In this document: piece by piece, positions 1-12,300 of the stretch
How the letters are laid out: every line of letters begins with the position of its first letter
Position numbering within the stretch: position 1 is the stretch's first letter
Assembly (NCBI GenBank): GCA_905178155.1
Contig: CAJINV010000015.1
Span: 1,542,538 to 1,606,537, forward strand
From: Amoebophrya sp. A120
Taxonomy: Eukaryota > Sar > Dinophyceae > Syndiniales > Amoebophryaceae
Length of the DNA: 64,000 nucleotides
Reading direction: 5' to 3'
Made by a program: the position numbers and the translations under genes
The notes under the pieces: model-generated
What the model was told of the DNA's origin: nothing
Databases searched by the model: none
Seen by the model: the letters and a program-made list of their open reading frames with translations, nothing else

Positions 1-59
1 GTTTCCCGGTTTCCGTGTTTCCCGGGGGCGCAAGCGGAGGCCTTTCGGGGCAGGGCACA

Positions 60-345
60 CACTTACAAAATTGCCCGGGGTAGGGTATAAAACTCGAGGA
101 GGGTGCAGAATTTGCCAAATCGGGCTAGGGTACAAAATTAGGCAAATCGGGATGGGGTACACAATTCGGCGAGGGTACTGAATTTGCCAAATCGGGCTAG
201 GGCACAAAATTAGGGAGATCGGGATAGGGTACAAAATTCGGGGAGGGTACAAAATTAGCCGAATCGGGGTAGGGTACAAAAGAAGGCGAATCGGGTGAGG
301 GTATGAAATTAGGGGAATCGGGGTAGGATACCAAGTTGGCCAAAC
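60..345. repeat. Degenerate ~27-bp tandem repeat
   Basis: About ten imperfect copies of a unit resembling AGGGTACAAAATTAGG followed by a CAAATCGGG-like half. The GGGTA(C/T)AAAATT core recurs at nearly regular spacing, with substitutions and small indels. No open frame runs through it. It lies next to the left edge and may continue outside the window. It could be a minisatellite; nothing suggests a regulatory array. Confidence 0.8.
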
Positions 346-452
346 CGCGCAGCCTTCGACGGAGGGCTTTGGCTCCCGCGGTTCTGCTCTTCCGGCGCTA
401 AACAAAAATAACCCCTGCGACCCCACCAAACCCCTGCTTTATATATATTTTT

Positions 453-572
453 ACCATCGCAAATCCCAGAACACGACTAGAGAACGCTTTTCATGGGGCT
501 TCGCATGAGAATTTTTTTTGGCATGCAGATTTGCATGACAGCTCTGGGATGGGGACGTTTTTACACAGGATA
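453..572 (-). mobile_element. IE4 fragment, inverted orientation
   Basis: The sequence is the reverse complement of the left end of the IE4 copies at 20131 and 23946. It ends in the IE4 terminus GGGGACGTTTTTACACAGG plus ATA. Only about 120 of the usual ~280 bp are present, so the other end is deleted or too diverged to see. It precedes the first exon-like sequence at 576. Confidence 0.7.
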
Positions 573-575
573 TGC

Positions 576-1521
576 GACCGCGGCGTTTTACCGAACCTTC
601 CGCGGGAGGAACCGAAACGAGAGGAACGATCCGCTAGCACTGACAAAGGGGAGATCAAGGCTGTATTGGGTTCTTTTTGTGCTTGTCCTACAGGTATGAC
701 ACGCATGATCTCATACATTAAGTCGCATGGTAAATGAATTTCACTTTTCCAACCAACGCATGACAAGTTAGTAACTCTGTCGTGTGCAATGATCTACTAC
801 AGGTTCCCTCGCGGTGTTTACGACATGAACCAGAATTATCAAATGCAAAAATGTCTGGGTCTGGAAACTTGTGATGCTGGGTGGCGTCTCATGATGAGGC
901 TACAAATGCTGGCTCAGCATGACAAGTTTCTGAGCTCCTAGGTGTTCCCTATTCTGCATGACAAACTGCGCTTCTGCATAACAGAGAAACGAAGCTCTTG
1001 GGTAACTTGCATGACAGATTTCAGAGTCATGCTAGACAAGTATGACAAACATGAATTCTTCCAGACCCAGACACTTTTACATTTGATAAGAATCAGGGCG
1101 GAAAATTGCTGTTCACAAAAGAGCGGACCGTCGTCGGCCGCAATGAGTCCGACTCAAAACCAGAAATTCCAATGTTCTCCTCAAGTTACCAAGACAAGCG
1201 AAGAGGCTGGAGTTTAGACCCGTGGGTGGGAAAACAGGTAGAGTTTACAATTTGAATTCATTTTTTCATCAAATACTCTTTTGTTCTATGATTTTGTCAT
1301 GCCGTGACCGTATTTACTACACCTGTTGATGTTTCCGTCATGCGTGCAGTGAATGTGTGTTGCTATACTCTGATCAAAAAAATCGGAACATGAGGAACAT
1401 GTAGTACAACATGACAAAAAAAAATGACTATTAGATCGACCCCGCTGGGCGTGAAGAGCCGTTCTCCCGGCAAGAATCCTACGGCTGCATCCCACCGTTC
1501 GCAGCGCCGGTATCAGATTGA
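576..1521 (+). CDS. 3' part of an unknown protein gene
   Basis: I see the last exons of a gene of unknown function. A first exon-like stretch (576 to about 690) follows an IE4 terminus, but its frame and donor are uncertain. Exon 803-836, exon 1094-1237 and exon 1435-1521 join in phase. The IE1 element 837-1088 is removed with one copy of its AGAAT repeat, and a GT-AG intron lies at 1238-1434. The joined tail starts FPRGVYDMNQNQGGKLLF, contains the hydrophilic block KERTVVGRNESDSKPEI, and ends IPPFAAPVSD before TGA at 1519-1521. No domain is recognised. An alternative frame in the last exon runs to about 1596 (YQIENVIIP, faintly like a PEHE domain) but does not follow in phase. Confidence 0.45.
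837..1088. mobile_element. Introner element, family IE1
   Basis: TIRs GTCTGGGTCTGG / CCAGACCCAGAC with flanking repeat AGAAT at 832-836 and 1089-1093. The internal sequence is almost the same as the copies at 13548, 23551 and 46111. Excision with one repeat keeps the frame (NQNQGGK). Confidence 0.93.
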
Positions 1522-2579
1522 AAACGTGATTATTCCCGTCCCCAAACCAGAGAGGAAAATGGAATTTGGATCTGTATTGCAAAAGCATAAAGCTTAATCC
1601 CAGGGATGGGAGCGCCGTTTTGGAGCGACGTTGTCATGTAAGGCTGAGAGTAGAGACATGTTGTTCTGCTCCACACGAACTCCGCGCTGGCAATCAGGGG
1701 ACGGGACGAACTTTTTCAATTTGATAGCCGCGGGCGCCCGGGTACACGGGCTTCGTGCCGGGAAAAGTCGGCGAGAACGTGGTCGGGGAACGTCAAACGA
1801 TAGCGGACGCGGTGTGCTTTCACCGGACCATGAAGAACAAAAGCGAGAAACTGCAGCGGTGATGACAGGAATCCTATTCTGTTTGTGTAGTTTTTGTGGT
1901 TTTAGAACACACATTGAAAATAAAACTGCTGGTGGCTATGTACAATGAACGTTGCAAGATGAGAAGCCGCAGGAGACAGCCAGCGGCGACAAAAAAATTT
2001 TTCTGTCACTACTCTACGATATTATAGCGAAACGAATTCGACGAATCTTTAGTACCTTTATTGAGCACAAGACAAGCTATCATGGATGTCAAGAACCTTT
2101 CAGAATATATTTACCTGAATCTACTTTTCCTGAATGATGAATTTGAATTTGGACAACCGTCATGAAGCCTCCTGTACTAGAGTCGAGTGGAAATTACTGA
2201 CACTGTTGCTACCACCTGGTCCACCTTGCGGTTTGGGATGAATTATTTCCCACTCTTTATGTTGATCTACATCTAATTTTACCGTGATCAGCAAGAGCAC
2301 CTGCTCGACTTGTGGTCCTGTGGAGCACGCGCAAGGCAGAAGGAGCAGCTTGAGCTTTGAGATAGACCTATACTATTGTTTAGAACTGTACCTACTTCTA
2401 CACTGGAAGAACGAACTCAACTCACGAGAACAGACACGACCTGCAAGGTTACCACAGAGGACACAACAATGGGCGTGCTGCACGAACCGTGGTATAAGAG
2501 GATGCGACACAGGACTGTACAAATGAAGGACGAGAACTAAATGTTGTACTATTTCGAGATAGCAGGAGCACAGATTCAT

Positions 2580-2855
2580 AACTGTAAAATTGCAACTGGA
2601 TGAATAAGATGTAAACTTAGAAATAGAAACGATACCAACTTCATCTTGAAGTGGAGTTGTTTTGACCTCTGCGACCCGCTTCTAGCGGTCGTTTTGCTGC
2701 TTCACGTTGCGAAGTACGAGAGTGCGTTTTGTTCCACCGGATCCAAACAGAAGAGTGAACGCGCGAGGAACTGAATGCACCACGCTGGTTCTGGTGCAAT
2801 TATAGCAACACGATGATTCACAATCATGAAATTGCAACTGGAGGAACAAGATGTA
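2580..2855. repeat. Pair of ~40-bp direct repeats
   Basis: The sequence around 2580-2620 (AAATTGCAACTGGATGAATAA then GATGTAA) recurs at 2815-2855 (AAATTGCAACTGGAGGAACAA then GATGTAA). Both are preceded by similar CA-rich bases and separated by about 235 bp. No coding function is apparent. Confidence 0.65.
2700..2775. repeat. Dispersed repeat, copy 1
   Basis: About 75 bp starting near TTGCGAAGTACGAGAGTGCG matches 5085-5160 (CTGCGAAGTACGGCAGCGCG). The shared GTTCCA, GGCTCCAAAC-like and GAACTGAA blocks are in the same order. A shorter relative may lie near 2990. Confidence 0.55.
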
Positions 2856-3476
2856 AGTTGCAAACCGATATGGATAAAAAAGCCAAAATCAAGCAGATCT
2901 TCCTCTGCGAGACTCGATTGAATTCCAGCGGTAGTTTCGTTTCAACAGGCTACGAAGTAAGTAACGATCTACGTTTTGCTTTTCTTGTTCGTCCAGCGGC
3001 TCCAGACTTTTCTTTCAAACTTTCGTTTGAACTTTCGTACTCGTCGTACTTGGGTCATCCTCGTCCAGATCGTGCATATTAGGCAGCTCCATAGTGGTCG
3101 CAGGGTACTTAAAAAATTCGTACCTACATCTTCAATGGGCCGGACAACTCTTCATCTCGTAGTTCGTTGCATTACGTATGATACGCGCCGTGAAAGGCAA
3201 AGACCGACAGATAAAATAGTGAGACAGGAGTCACGCTGTTGTATTAGTGCAATATATAGGTAAGTGATCGCATTATCATGTATGATCAACGTCATATGTC
3301 AATCATGACCAATGTGATCGCAACAGGACCTTTTTTTCGGCTCGTACTTCACAAAAAGCTGGACAGCGTTGCTGTATCAAGCCAGAAACTCAGCAAGAAC
3401 TTACTTAGAGACAGCTAGTTTCTCGTGCACCACCAAGCAATCTTGGTAGGACACCAACCGACAGAACTCCAAAATC

Positions 3477-4119
3477 ATGGCGAAGTTCGCGAAGATCGGA
3501 GCGGCCACCACTCTGGTTCCCCTGGTGGGACTGGGGGGGGGGGTGCTCGGAAAGAAGGTCAAGCAACAAGAGCGTGCTACTCATGCGTGGGTGGGCAGCG
3601 AAACTAAACCGAGTATACGCTTTTTTTGTATATAAAACTGGGAAGATAAGCATAAGTAAGATACTGATACTAGATTTCTCCAGGAGAACGACAAGAAGCG
3701 GGATTGTCGAATTTTGGACCGACAATTTTGCTTCTGTTTGATATTGTTCTTGAAGTTCATGCAAGGATTTAAATTTTTCTTTTTTTCGTCACAAGGAAGG
3801 AGCATTACAAAAAACGCGGACAGGTGGATTCACGGAGGCCGGCCAGAATTCGATGAAGGTGGGCGGTCTCGTCTGGACCGGGCCGGAGAACGGCTTCGTT
3901 GGTTACGACTCGGGTGATTCTTGGGACGTGTGCACCTTGTCCCACGACGATATGCGCCAGCGATACTGTGACGACTTGCGGCCACACGCCAAACAGTGTG
4001 TGCAGGTTGCGTTGCGTAATTGCTGGGCCGATACGAATATCTGCAAATCTGCTTGGGGGGCAAAAAACTGCGAAGTGTTCAAGCCTTCACTTGTGAACTC
4101 GGTGGTCAAAAAACCATGA
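3477..4119 (+). CDS. Small secreted or membrane Cys-rich protein
   Basis: An ATG at 3477 opens MAKFAKIGAATTLVPLVGLG, followed by GGVLGKKVKQQE. This is a hydrophobic Gly-rich N-terminus that could be a signal peptide or membrane anchor. The reading then leaves frame, so at least one intron lies between about 3600 and 3790; its borders are not resolved. The last exon is clear from about 3795 to the TGA at 4117-4119. It encodes a compact domain with seven cysteines over about 60 residues (SWDVCTLSHDD, CDDLRPHAKQC, NCWADTNIC, then AKNCEV). No known family is recognised. No IE interrupts it, unlike its downstream neighbour. The final exon is well supported; joining the first exon to it is inference. 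Confidence 0.45.
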
Positions 4120-6332
4120 GTGTTGTTTGTTTTCAATCGTCCTTGCTTCCTGGAAGTATTTTTAGCTCTTTTAGTTCACTTTTCAACTTCTCAGACCACT
4201 TCTTGCGTGACCGACGCTTTTCGTAGAATACACTTTCAATCGTACCTTTTGATGATTCAAGTAAGTACACCCATGAATCACGACACTCGCAAGCGCACCT
4301 GATTGACAGTAGAGAATCTCGTAAGAACCTTGTATGCAACTTAGAGTGAGTACTTCTCTCATTACTTACAACACGAAAAGCTCGGAATGAAATCTTTAGG
4401 CAGTGGCTTTCATATTATATACTTTTTCATTTTGTTGTTGTTCATATTTTGATTTCCACCTTTTGTTTATTTTTCAAAACAAATTTTTACGCATACATTT
4501 AGGACGTGCAAAACTCTTCTATTTCGTTCGCTTCGCTGCAGTGCAAGATTTAATTTCCCCTCTGGGATTTTGCTTTTCAACATATTTTTTTTTTCTTCAT
4601 CATCATATTCATAAGCAATCGCGTCTCGTGTTCATCTCACCGTTCAAAGAAACCAAATGCATCGTGCCCTTATTATTTCACGAAAAAGATGTAACACACA
4701 AGAATGTGCCTTCAATCTACCCGTTTCGTATTATATGCCAAGCCTATTTTACCTGAAGTTTTGTACATTGGATTATTATGAAAGGCACCTTCAAGCAGTG
4801 TCGCTGTCGCATCCCGACAGAGCTCCTCGAGGATCGTCCCCCCCTCGTCCAAGGCGCTTAGTCCCCTAAGTATCGTAGTTTTCCGTTTGGATTCACCGAG
4901 GAACAACATGAGTTTTGGCTGTGCCAGGACTGAGCGCAACGAAGTCCATCGGAGGACTCACATTTACACAGGTGCTTCGAAAAGAATGTACTACTAGTTT
5001 TTGTTTTTGGGAAACCATGGAAATATGTTCTAAGTGTGAAGTTCCGGCTTCTTCTAGCCGCGGCTAGTAGCCGCGGCGCTGTCGCCCCGTGCTGCGAAGT
5101 ACGGCAGCGCGCTGTGTTCCAGCGGCTCCAAACGAAAGATCAATCGCACGAACAACTGAAAAATTGCTCCACCAAAAAATTTAACGATAGTTTTATTTAC
5201 CATACACTCTTTTATTGTTGCAGTTGCACTTTTTCATTCTTTCGAATGATTGTGTTATCTGACGTGAAGAATGTCCAAGTAACAAGGGTGTGACTTTATG
5301 CGACGTGATGAGAATTTACATGGTAGAAAGCAAAAGAAACGACTGTATAGGAAGTCAGGATAGAATTAGAAGCCCGGCATTTCATCGACATGCAGCCTCA
5401 TTTTCTCTAGGAAAAAAAAAGAAGCAAAATACTCTCTCAAACAAGCTTAAGTGTGTGGCACGGTTCGTTGGGACTTTTGGATGAGAAAGATGAAAAAATT
5501 CAAAATGCAAAGACGGAGATCCTCGATGCTATGAAATGATTGAATGAGAATGTTGATTTGTTTTTTGCGATGAGGATGAACTTCTACCAACTTTTTCAAA
5601 AAAGATACGAAGCAAACTGCGTCTGTGGATACATCGGCTGTTCCGACAGGACCTTTTGCGAAGTCACACCTTTCTTTCTCTTTTCTCCAAAAAATCAAAA
5701 GACCTCACAAAAAAAAGCTGCCTACATCAACAGTGTATCGCTCGGCACTTCTATCAGAATTACTCCGCTCTTCGAGGGATTTTTATACAGGTGCAGTGGG
5801 AAAAAAGCTGATGACGGTCTGTTGCAGGATATCATCGTAAAAACAAGAAAAAAAATAGGGATTTCTATAAAAGGATGAACCTCATACACACCAGCAACAG
5901 GGACAACAAAGAAAACTTTAGGAAAAGTATGCTCAAAAAATGCGATGATTATGAATCGAGTGTTTCTTTCTGCTCTCACTGAATGCGAATGCTGAAATTT
6001 GAATACGAATAGAGTTACTAGGTTGATGATGTTTTCCTAGTCGATGCTTTTTGATGATGAGAAATACCTGTTGCGGAATGAATTTGTAACCAAAAAATCA
6101 CATGGAATGATAATGAAGTAGACTTCACGGCAATTTTTTCGGGCAGCAGTTTTCAAACTACAAACGGCAACTCGCGATTCCTGTACTCTCGGACGGCGGC
6201 CGGAAAGCGGAAAAGCAGGACGTAGAACTTGTTTATTCTCGCCAAGCGAGTTGGTGTCGCTCTACTGGCAAGGACCCGAGAAACTCATTGATTTACAGTG
6301 GCGCAGGAACGACCAATCTCTCACGGGATAGG
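4120..6332. other. AT-rich intergenic stretch
   Basis: Low-complexity AT-rich DNA with T-tracts and several short open frames. None has coding-like composition or IE interruption. Copy 2 of the dispersed repeat sits at about 5085-5160, next to a GC-rich CTAGCCGCGGCTAG palindrome near 5056. Confidence 0.5.
5085..5160. repeat. Dispersed repeat, copy 2
   Basis: Second copy of the ~75-bp repeat also seen at 2700-2775, with the same block order but about a quarter of positions changed. Confidence 0.55.
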
Positions 6333-9300
6333 ATGACGGATCCGGCAATGGTAAGGAAAAAGATTTTGATCCAATAAAGATGCACTTCTTACAACATGAC
6401 GACCTACCATCTGACGCATTATGAAGATGAGAACAAGGCGAAGATGCATCAGCCCCCTCGCAATGTCCTACTTTATTGGAGAAATCGTTTCAAAATCACA
6501 CAAGAATGATGACCATGCTGTGCTTGACAGAGTCTCTGCTGTATCCAAAGATACAACAGTAAGCAAATAAACCACAGGCTCAGACCCCCTCAACCGCGGG
6601 CGGAGAGGGCCAGGGTAGCAAGGGCACTGGAGCGGCTGCGGGCACCGCCGCTACCGGTGGCATGCCGATGGCACCAGCCAACATGCAGGCGATGATGCAG
6701 CAAATGATGGGAAACATGAACCCAAATATCAATATGCAGCAGATGCTCCAACAACAGCAGCAAATGATGGCGATGATGATGCAAACTCAAATGATGGCGG
6801 GTAAATAAGTAATTAAAACTTCTCGTGCAAGAGGATAAAAATTACGCTTGACACAGAACAAAATTTTTCCCGACTAGGTAGTTGTATTGAGTCCGTGCAG
6901 ACAACATTGTTGTTGACGAAGAACTGATTTTTAGCCTTCTGCTCTCTTTTCAGGTACGCTCGGCGGCGCGCAACCGGGTATGATGCCGCAAATGCCAGGC
7001 GGCATGATGATGCCCGGAATGATGCAGTTACCTGGTGCAGCAGCAGGAGCAGGCAACATGCCCGGGGGCCTCCCCCAACTCGGCGGAATGAACCCAGCAA
7101 TCCCGGGTGGAGCCGGGAACAAACTAATAGCTGCCGGTGGTAAAAATCCCGCGGTCGTGGTGCCAACCCCCCCGGCCCCGGTAGTCCCGGCGGCCGCTCC
7201 AACAGAGCTGAAACCCACATCAATAGAACAAGACGGTGGAGCTGCTCCAGCAGGCGACAGCAAAAATGGTCCCAGTAACCCCTTCGGAAATAACGCCTCT
7301 GGGCAGCAGCAGCAGCAGCAAGCAGACAGTGGCACAACTAAACAGGATCAACAGATTATCGCAAGAAAAAACTGTTTCACTGTGAACTTGTGATGCAGAG
7401 AACGAAACACCAAAGTGTTTGTCTTGCTACACCTGCAGGACAATGGATTTTTAAGCGTGTTTTCCCTTGGAAAACGCGCATCGCAAATTTTCTGTGTCCT
7501 GTGTAGCAAACGTGTGATGCAGAAATTGCAAAACCATCACAGTGAAGCAGTTTTTTCGTGGGATACAGATGAATTCGGACCAGAGCTGCCAGCAGCTTGC
7601 ACCGCAGGTGGATTTGAAGCTCGCTTCTACGCCGTTGGTACCCGGGGCGGTGCACCCGGTGATGATGCAGGACGACGAGAAGAGTCGGCAGGCCAACATG
7701 ACCAACGGCAAGCGGTACTACGCCCGGATGAAAAACTACATCCCGCAGAAGGGGTTCGGCTTCGCGTGGTCGCCGGAACTAGAAGAGGAGTACGGCGGAG
7801 ACGTGTTTTATGGAAGTGTCAGAATCGAAATCGACAAAGTTGCAATAGTTTGTGATGCATAAAACGGATGCCAGTTGGAACCCATTTTCCAAATGGCGCA
7901 TGACAAATTTGGGTAGAACCGAAATCCATTTTGTAATGCTGTTTGGGTAAGGAGCACGCCATTTGTCATGCTATTTTAGCAGCCCTATTTCTAGTTCTAC
8001 CCCTCAATAGGCTTACAATCTGTCTCCCTTGCCTACTCTGCAAGACAGGCACTTTGTGGGCTGCATTTTATGCATCGCAAATTATTTCAACCTTGTCGAT
8101 TTCGATTCTGACACTTCCATATGTTTCTGCACTGCTCCGAGGTGCAACGTCCGGAGAACGTGTTTTGCATGGACCCGCAGTCCGGGGCGGTGTCCGCCAA
8201 CATTCTGATGTCCTTCGAGGTGCACGTGAATCCGCGGGGCAAGCCGCAGGCGCGCGAGTTGAAGGTGCTGAAGGACGAGGAGGAGAAGGAGAAGGCAGGA
8301 GAGGAGGTGCCGCTCGTCGAGGGCCGCGGGGAACCGTGGTACCCGGAAAAAGGCGGGGTGCCGCCGCATATGAACTGCAAATATGTCTGGATCTGGGAGA
8401 TTGCGACATTTGTCATGCTAGTCTGGCATGACTCTGAGCTCTGTATTGCGTGCCCGCGAAGAGGTCCTCTTGTCTGTCAGGAAAAGACCCGGCTTCTCAT
8501 GCGGAGGACGCAACTCTGAAGCACGAAAAACTTGTCATGCTGGGGAGCGCATTACAGTGTGCTCGCTGTTCCCTTCCTTGCATCACAAGTTTCCAGACCC
8601 AGACATATTTGCAATGCATACCGCACCTCGCCGGCCTGGCGTTTAAGGGCGGTGACAAGGACAACTGGGGCGGTGGAAAAGACAACTGGGGCGGCGGCAA
8701 GGACAACTGGGGCGGCGGCAAGGGAAACTGGGGCGGCGGCAAGGGCGACAACTGGGGCGGCGGCAAGGGCGACAACTGGGGCGACAACTCCTGGGGCGGC
8801 GGAAAGATGAACAAGGGCGGTCCGGGGTCCTTCGGCATGAAGGGTGGAATGGGCGGCCCGGGAATCGGGATGGGAATGCCGGGTATGGGCATGCCCCCGG
8901 GCATGGGCATGCCGGGAATGCTGCCCGGAGGGGGCCCGGGGGGACCGGGAATGATGCCCGGAATGATGCCACCAGGAATGCCAGGAATGATGCCGCCGGG
9001 AATGCCACCAGGTATATCTTGCAACAATTTATTGAATTTGAAGATCTACATCTGTTTCTGTTTTGCTTTTGAGTAAAGGGCGGTTCTTCCATGCTTGGCT
9101 CAAATCAAAACACGAGAAAGTGATTTCATCTTGAAGACACACAGACACGTCGGTTCTTCGTAGCGGAGGTGAAATTTCGTAGAACAGCAGCGCATCGTGC
9201 GGCCATAGCCACAGCCTGCTGCAAAAGCAAAACAAGTAGGACTTATCATTGTTCCTACTCTCACCTCAGGTATGCTCCCCGGCATGCTGCCCGGCGGCCC

Positions 9301-12300
9301 CGGCGCACCGCCCCTTCCCGGGATGATGCCCCCCGGAGGCGCACCGGGGATGCCCCCGATGCCACCGCAACCCAGCACTACCACCTCCATGTCCGAAGCC
9401 GATCTCTTGGCTGCGGCAGACGCGCAACTCGCGGCCTTAGACAGCATCAAGCCCCCGCCCCCCCCGAAGTCTCCGCGGAGCGGCCGGAACCGCACGGACA
9501 GCGATTTGCCCCCGCCCCCACCCGTGAACCCCTTCGACGCTAACCAGCTGATCCACGCCAACAAGCGAGACAACATGAGCGCGTCTGCGGGCGACAACAA
9601 CAACGTGGCGCTGGATATCAAATGCAGAAATGTCTGGGTCGGGAAGAGTCATGCCGTTTTTGCATGACGCAGAGGGTCTGGCATGGAAGCTCTAGCGTCA
9701 CAGGTTTCGAGAAGCTTCCGCAATGCCGAATTTGCATGACAAAGCCTCCACTTTGGTGACAGAAAGTGGGCAGCTTTTGCTACCTATGCATGAGAGATGT
9801 TTCTGTATTCTGAAATGCGCATCACAAGCTTGTCTTCTTCCAGACCCAGACACTTGTGCAATCCATACTGGAAGTGAACCGCTTTACCGCGATGCTCACG
9901 CAGGGTCTGATGTCGCACAAGGAGAAAGTGGAATCGGTGCACGGGGCTGGCGCGGTGGACCACGTGTCCGCGCAGCCGGCCGCCGACTTCGGGCACGACC
10001 GGCGGGGCCAGCACCAATTCACCGGCAACAACGGCAGGAACGCGTTTCTCGACCCCGACGCGGTATGAAATGCAAATATGTCTGGGTCTGGAATAAAAGT
10101 GGAACTTGTCTTGCACGTCTTGCATTCCTGAAAAATTTGTGTTGCACAGCCAGCAAGAAAGGCGGTACTTTTTCGTTCTGCAAAAACGCAGTTTGTCATG
10201 CGTGCTACGCATCAGACGGGGTTAAGTGTACTTGTCATGCTTGGCTGCACTTGAGAGCGCCAGTCTTATCCAAACTTTAGCATCACAAATTCCAGACCCA
10301 GACATATTTGCAGTTCATACGCGGACGAATTTGACAACCCGAATGGCGTCGCAATGCCCAACCCGGCGCCCGACAGCAGCAAGGACACCGGGGACCTGTC
10401 CCGCCGCAGTCGCGACCGGCGGGACCGACGAAGCCGGGATCGGGGCGGAAAGCGGGACAATTCCCGGGAGCGGCGGCGGTATCGCGACCGGGAACGCGAT
10501 ATGAACTGCAAATATGTCTGGTTCTGCAAACTTGTGATGCTAGTTTGTGAATCCTGGGCGCAGCACTTCATTATGCAGCCACGCATGACATGTTTCATCT
10601 GAGTTCCTATGTGTTTCGCTTCCCGCGTGACAAACTGCATTTTTTTGCATGACAGGTGAAAAGAGGCCGCTTATTTCCTGCTCATGCATTACATTTACAG
10701 ACTTAAGAGTCATGTGAGACAAGCATGACAGACGTCCAGACTCAGACACTTTTGCAATTGATACGTGACGACCGCGACCGGAGGCGGGACCGGGACGGGG
10801 ACCGGCGGCGGAGTCGGGACCGGGAGCGGGAATCTGGCTTCAACAAGGTCGACGAAAGGAAGAAGGAGATTGGCAAGCTGGTTGCCACCCGGGGGCAGTG
10901 GGCCGAGTACGTGCACGCCGGCGGGACCTACTGGGTCCACGTGTTGACAAAAGAGCGGACGAACGAAAAGCCGACGGATTTTGAGGTACAGAAGATACTT
11001 AAGTATAGGTAGATGAACGACCACCTCCCACTTGGCAGCTTACTGCTTCGGAATAAATGAAGTTTCGTTCATCTTGCCAGCAGACTTCGCGGAATTGATA
11101 AATGAAGTTTTGTAGGTCAACTACATCTTGTCATTTAGATAAATTTTTTCGAATACCGATGTACAGGAAGGGTTGGCTTTTTTGAAAAAGATGTTGTAAA
11201 AACAGCCGCGCGGCGACCCACTTCACCGTCGGTACTTTCACAACGAACTCCAACAACAGGACCGTATCATCAATGTGATGAAAATAAATCGCATAATCAT
11301 GTTAAAACAGGTCCGTGCGTCCCGCGACTCTTCCGGCAAAACCCGAGCGCATGGGGCCAACGATCCGGCCTGTGTGTATATTCAAAACGTTCCCTATGAG
11401 AGTGCACAACTCCCCCTCCCCCTCATTTGCCATGCAAAATCCCAAATTCAGTTGCTACCTTGTGGCACCGCGTGCATGACAAATTCCGGAAATCCAAACA
11501 ATACTACACTCGGAGCACGAACCTGTCATGCACCGGGTCCATCTGTACGTAGTGTTTGTAATCCTGTTGATGCCATACAAATGAGGGGGAGGGGGGTTTG
11601 TGCACTTTCATATTTCCCTCACGTGGACGCAGGTGGAGCTCCGCCAGCATTTTCAGCAGTTCGGCACCATTCTGTCCTGCGACGCGCCGTATCAAATGCA
11701 AATATATAATCTGGGTCTAGAAGAATGGAAGTCGAAATTTGTCATGCTTGTCTGACATCACTCTCAAGTCTGTCATGCACCAAAAGCCCTACTTTTCTGT
11801 CATGCACAAGCTCACTTTGTCATGCAGAAAAGCCAAGACTCCTGTAGCACCTGCACCCCCAAAACTTGTCATGCTTGCCAGTCAATTGAGGCGTCCTCGT
11901 CTTTCTCAACCAGCATCACAAGTTTCCAGACCCACAGGACATTTTTGCATTTGATACGCCGGCCAGTCTGAACGAACCGGGCGTGAACCGCGGCTACGCG
12001 TTTGTGACATTCACGTTATCAAAATGAAAAATCCCCCCTCCCCATATTGAAACGGAAACTTCTGTTGCTGGATTTGTGTACACAAATCAGCCCTGTCTTG
12101 CAGCGAGGCACTACAGGCAAAGCCTCAGGCTGCGTAGGGGTGTTTTGTTGTAGGCGCTTGGCATAAGAGAGGCCTGCCCTGTAGGTGAAGCAGCATTACA
12201 AATCGCCTCCATACGGCGGCGGATTCTTTGGGTTTGCCTTCTTGCAAGGCAGATGTGATTTGTGACCTCAAATCCGCAACGCAAATTCTTGGACACATAC

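Larger units (their letters stand above)
1522..3476. other. Intergenic, no supported gene
   Basis: No convincing gene. 1630-1850 is GC-richer and open in several frames but has no IE, splice context or recognisable protein. Two dispersed repeats lie here: a ~40-bp repeat (2580-2620 and 2815-2855) and one half of a ~75-bp repeat shared with 5080-5160. Confidence 0.5.

Noticed and set aside
1435-1596. PEHE-like motif (YQIENVIIP)
   Set aside because: The similarity is a few residues and the frame does not follow from the upstream exon with the best splice sites.
1594-1948. Short GC-rich frames on both strands
   Set aside because: No splice context, family resemblance or IE interruption; not in phase with the upstream exon.
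4403-4756. 117-residue hydrophobic frame
   Set aside because: AT-rich DNA with Phe/Leu/His bias expected from T-tracts; no start context or splice support.
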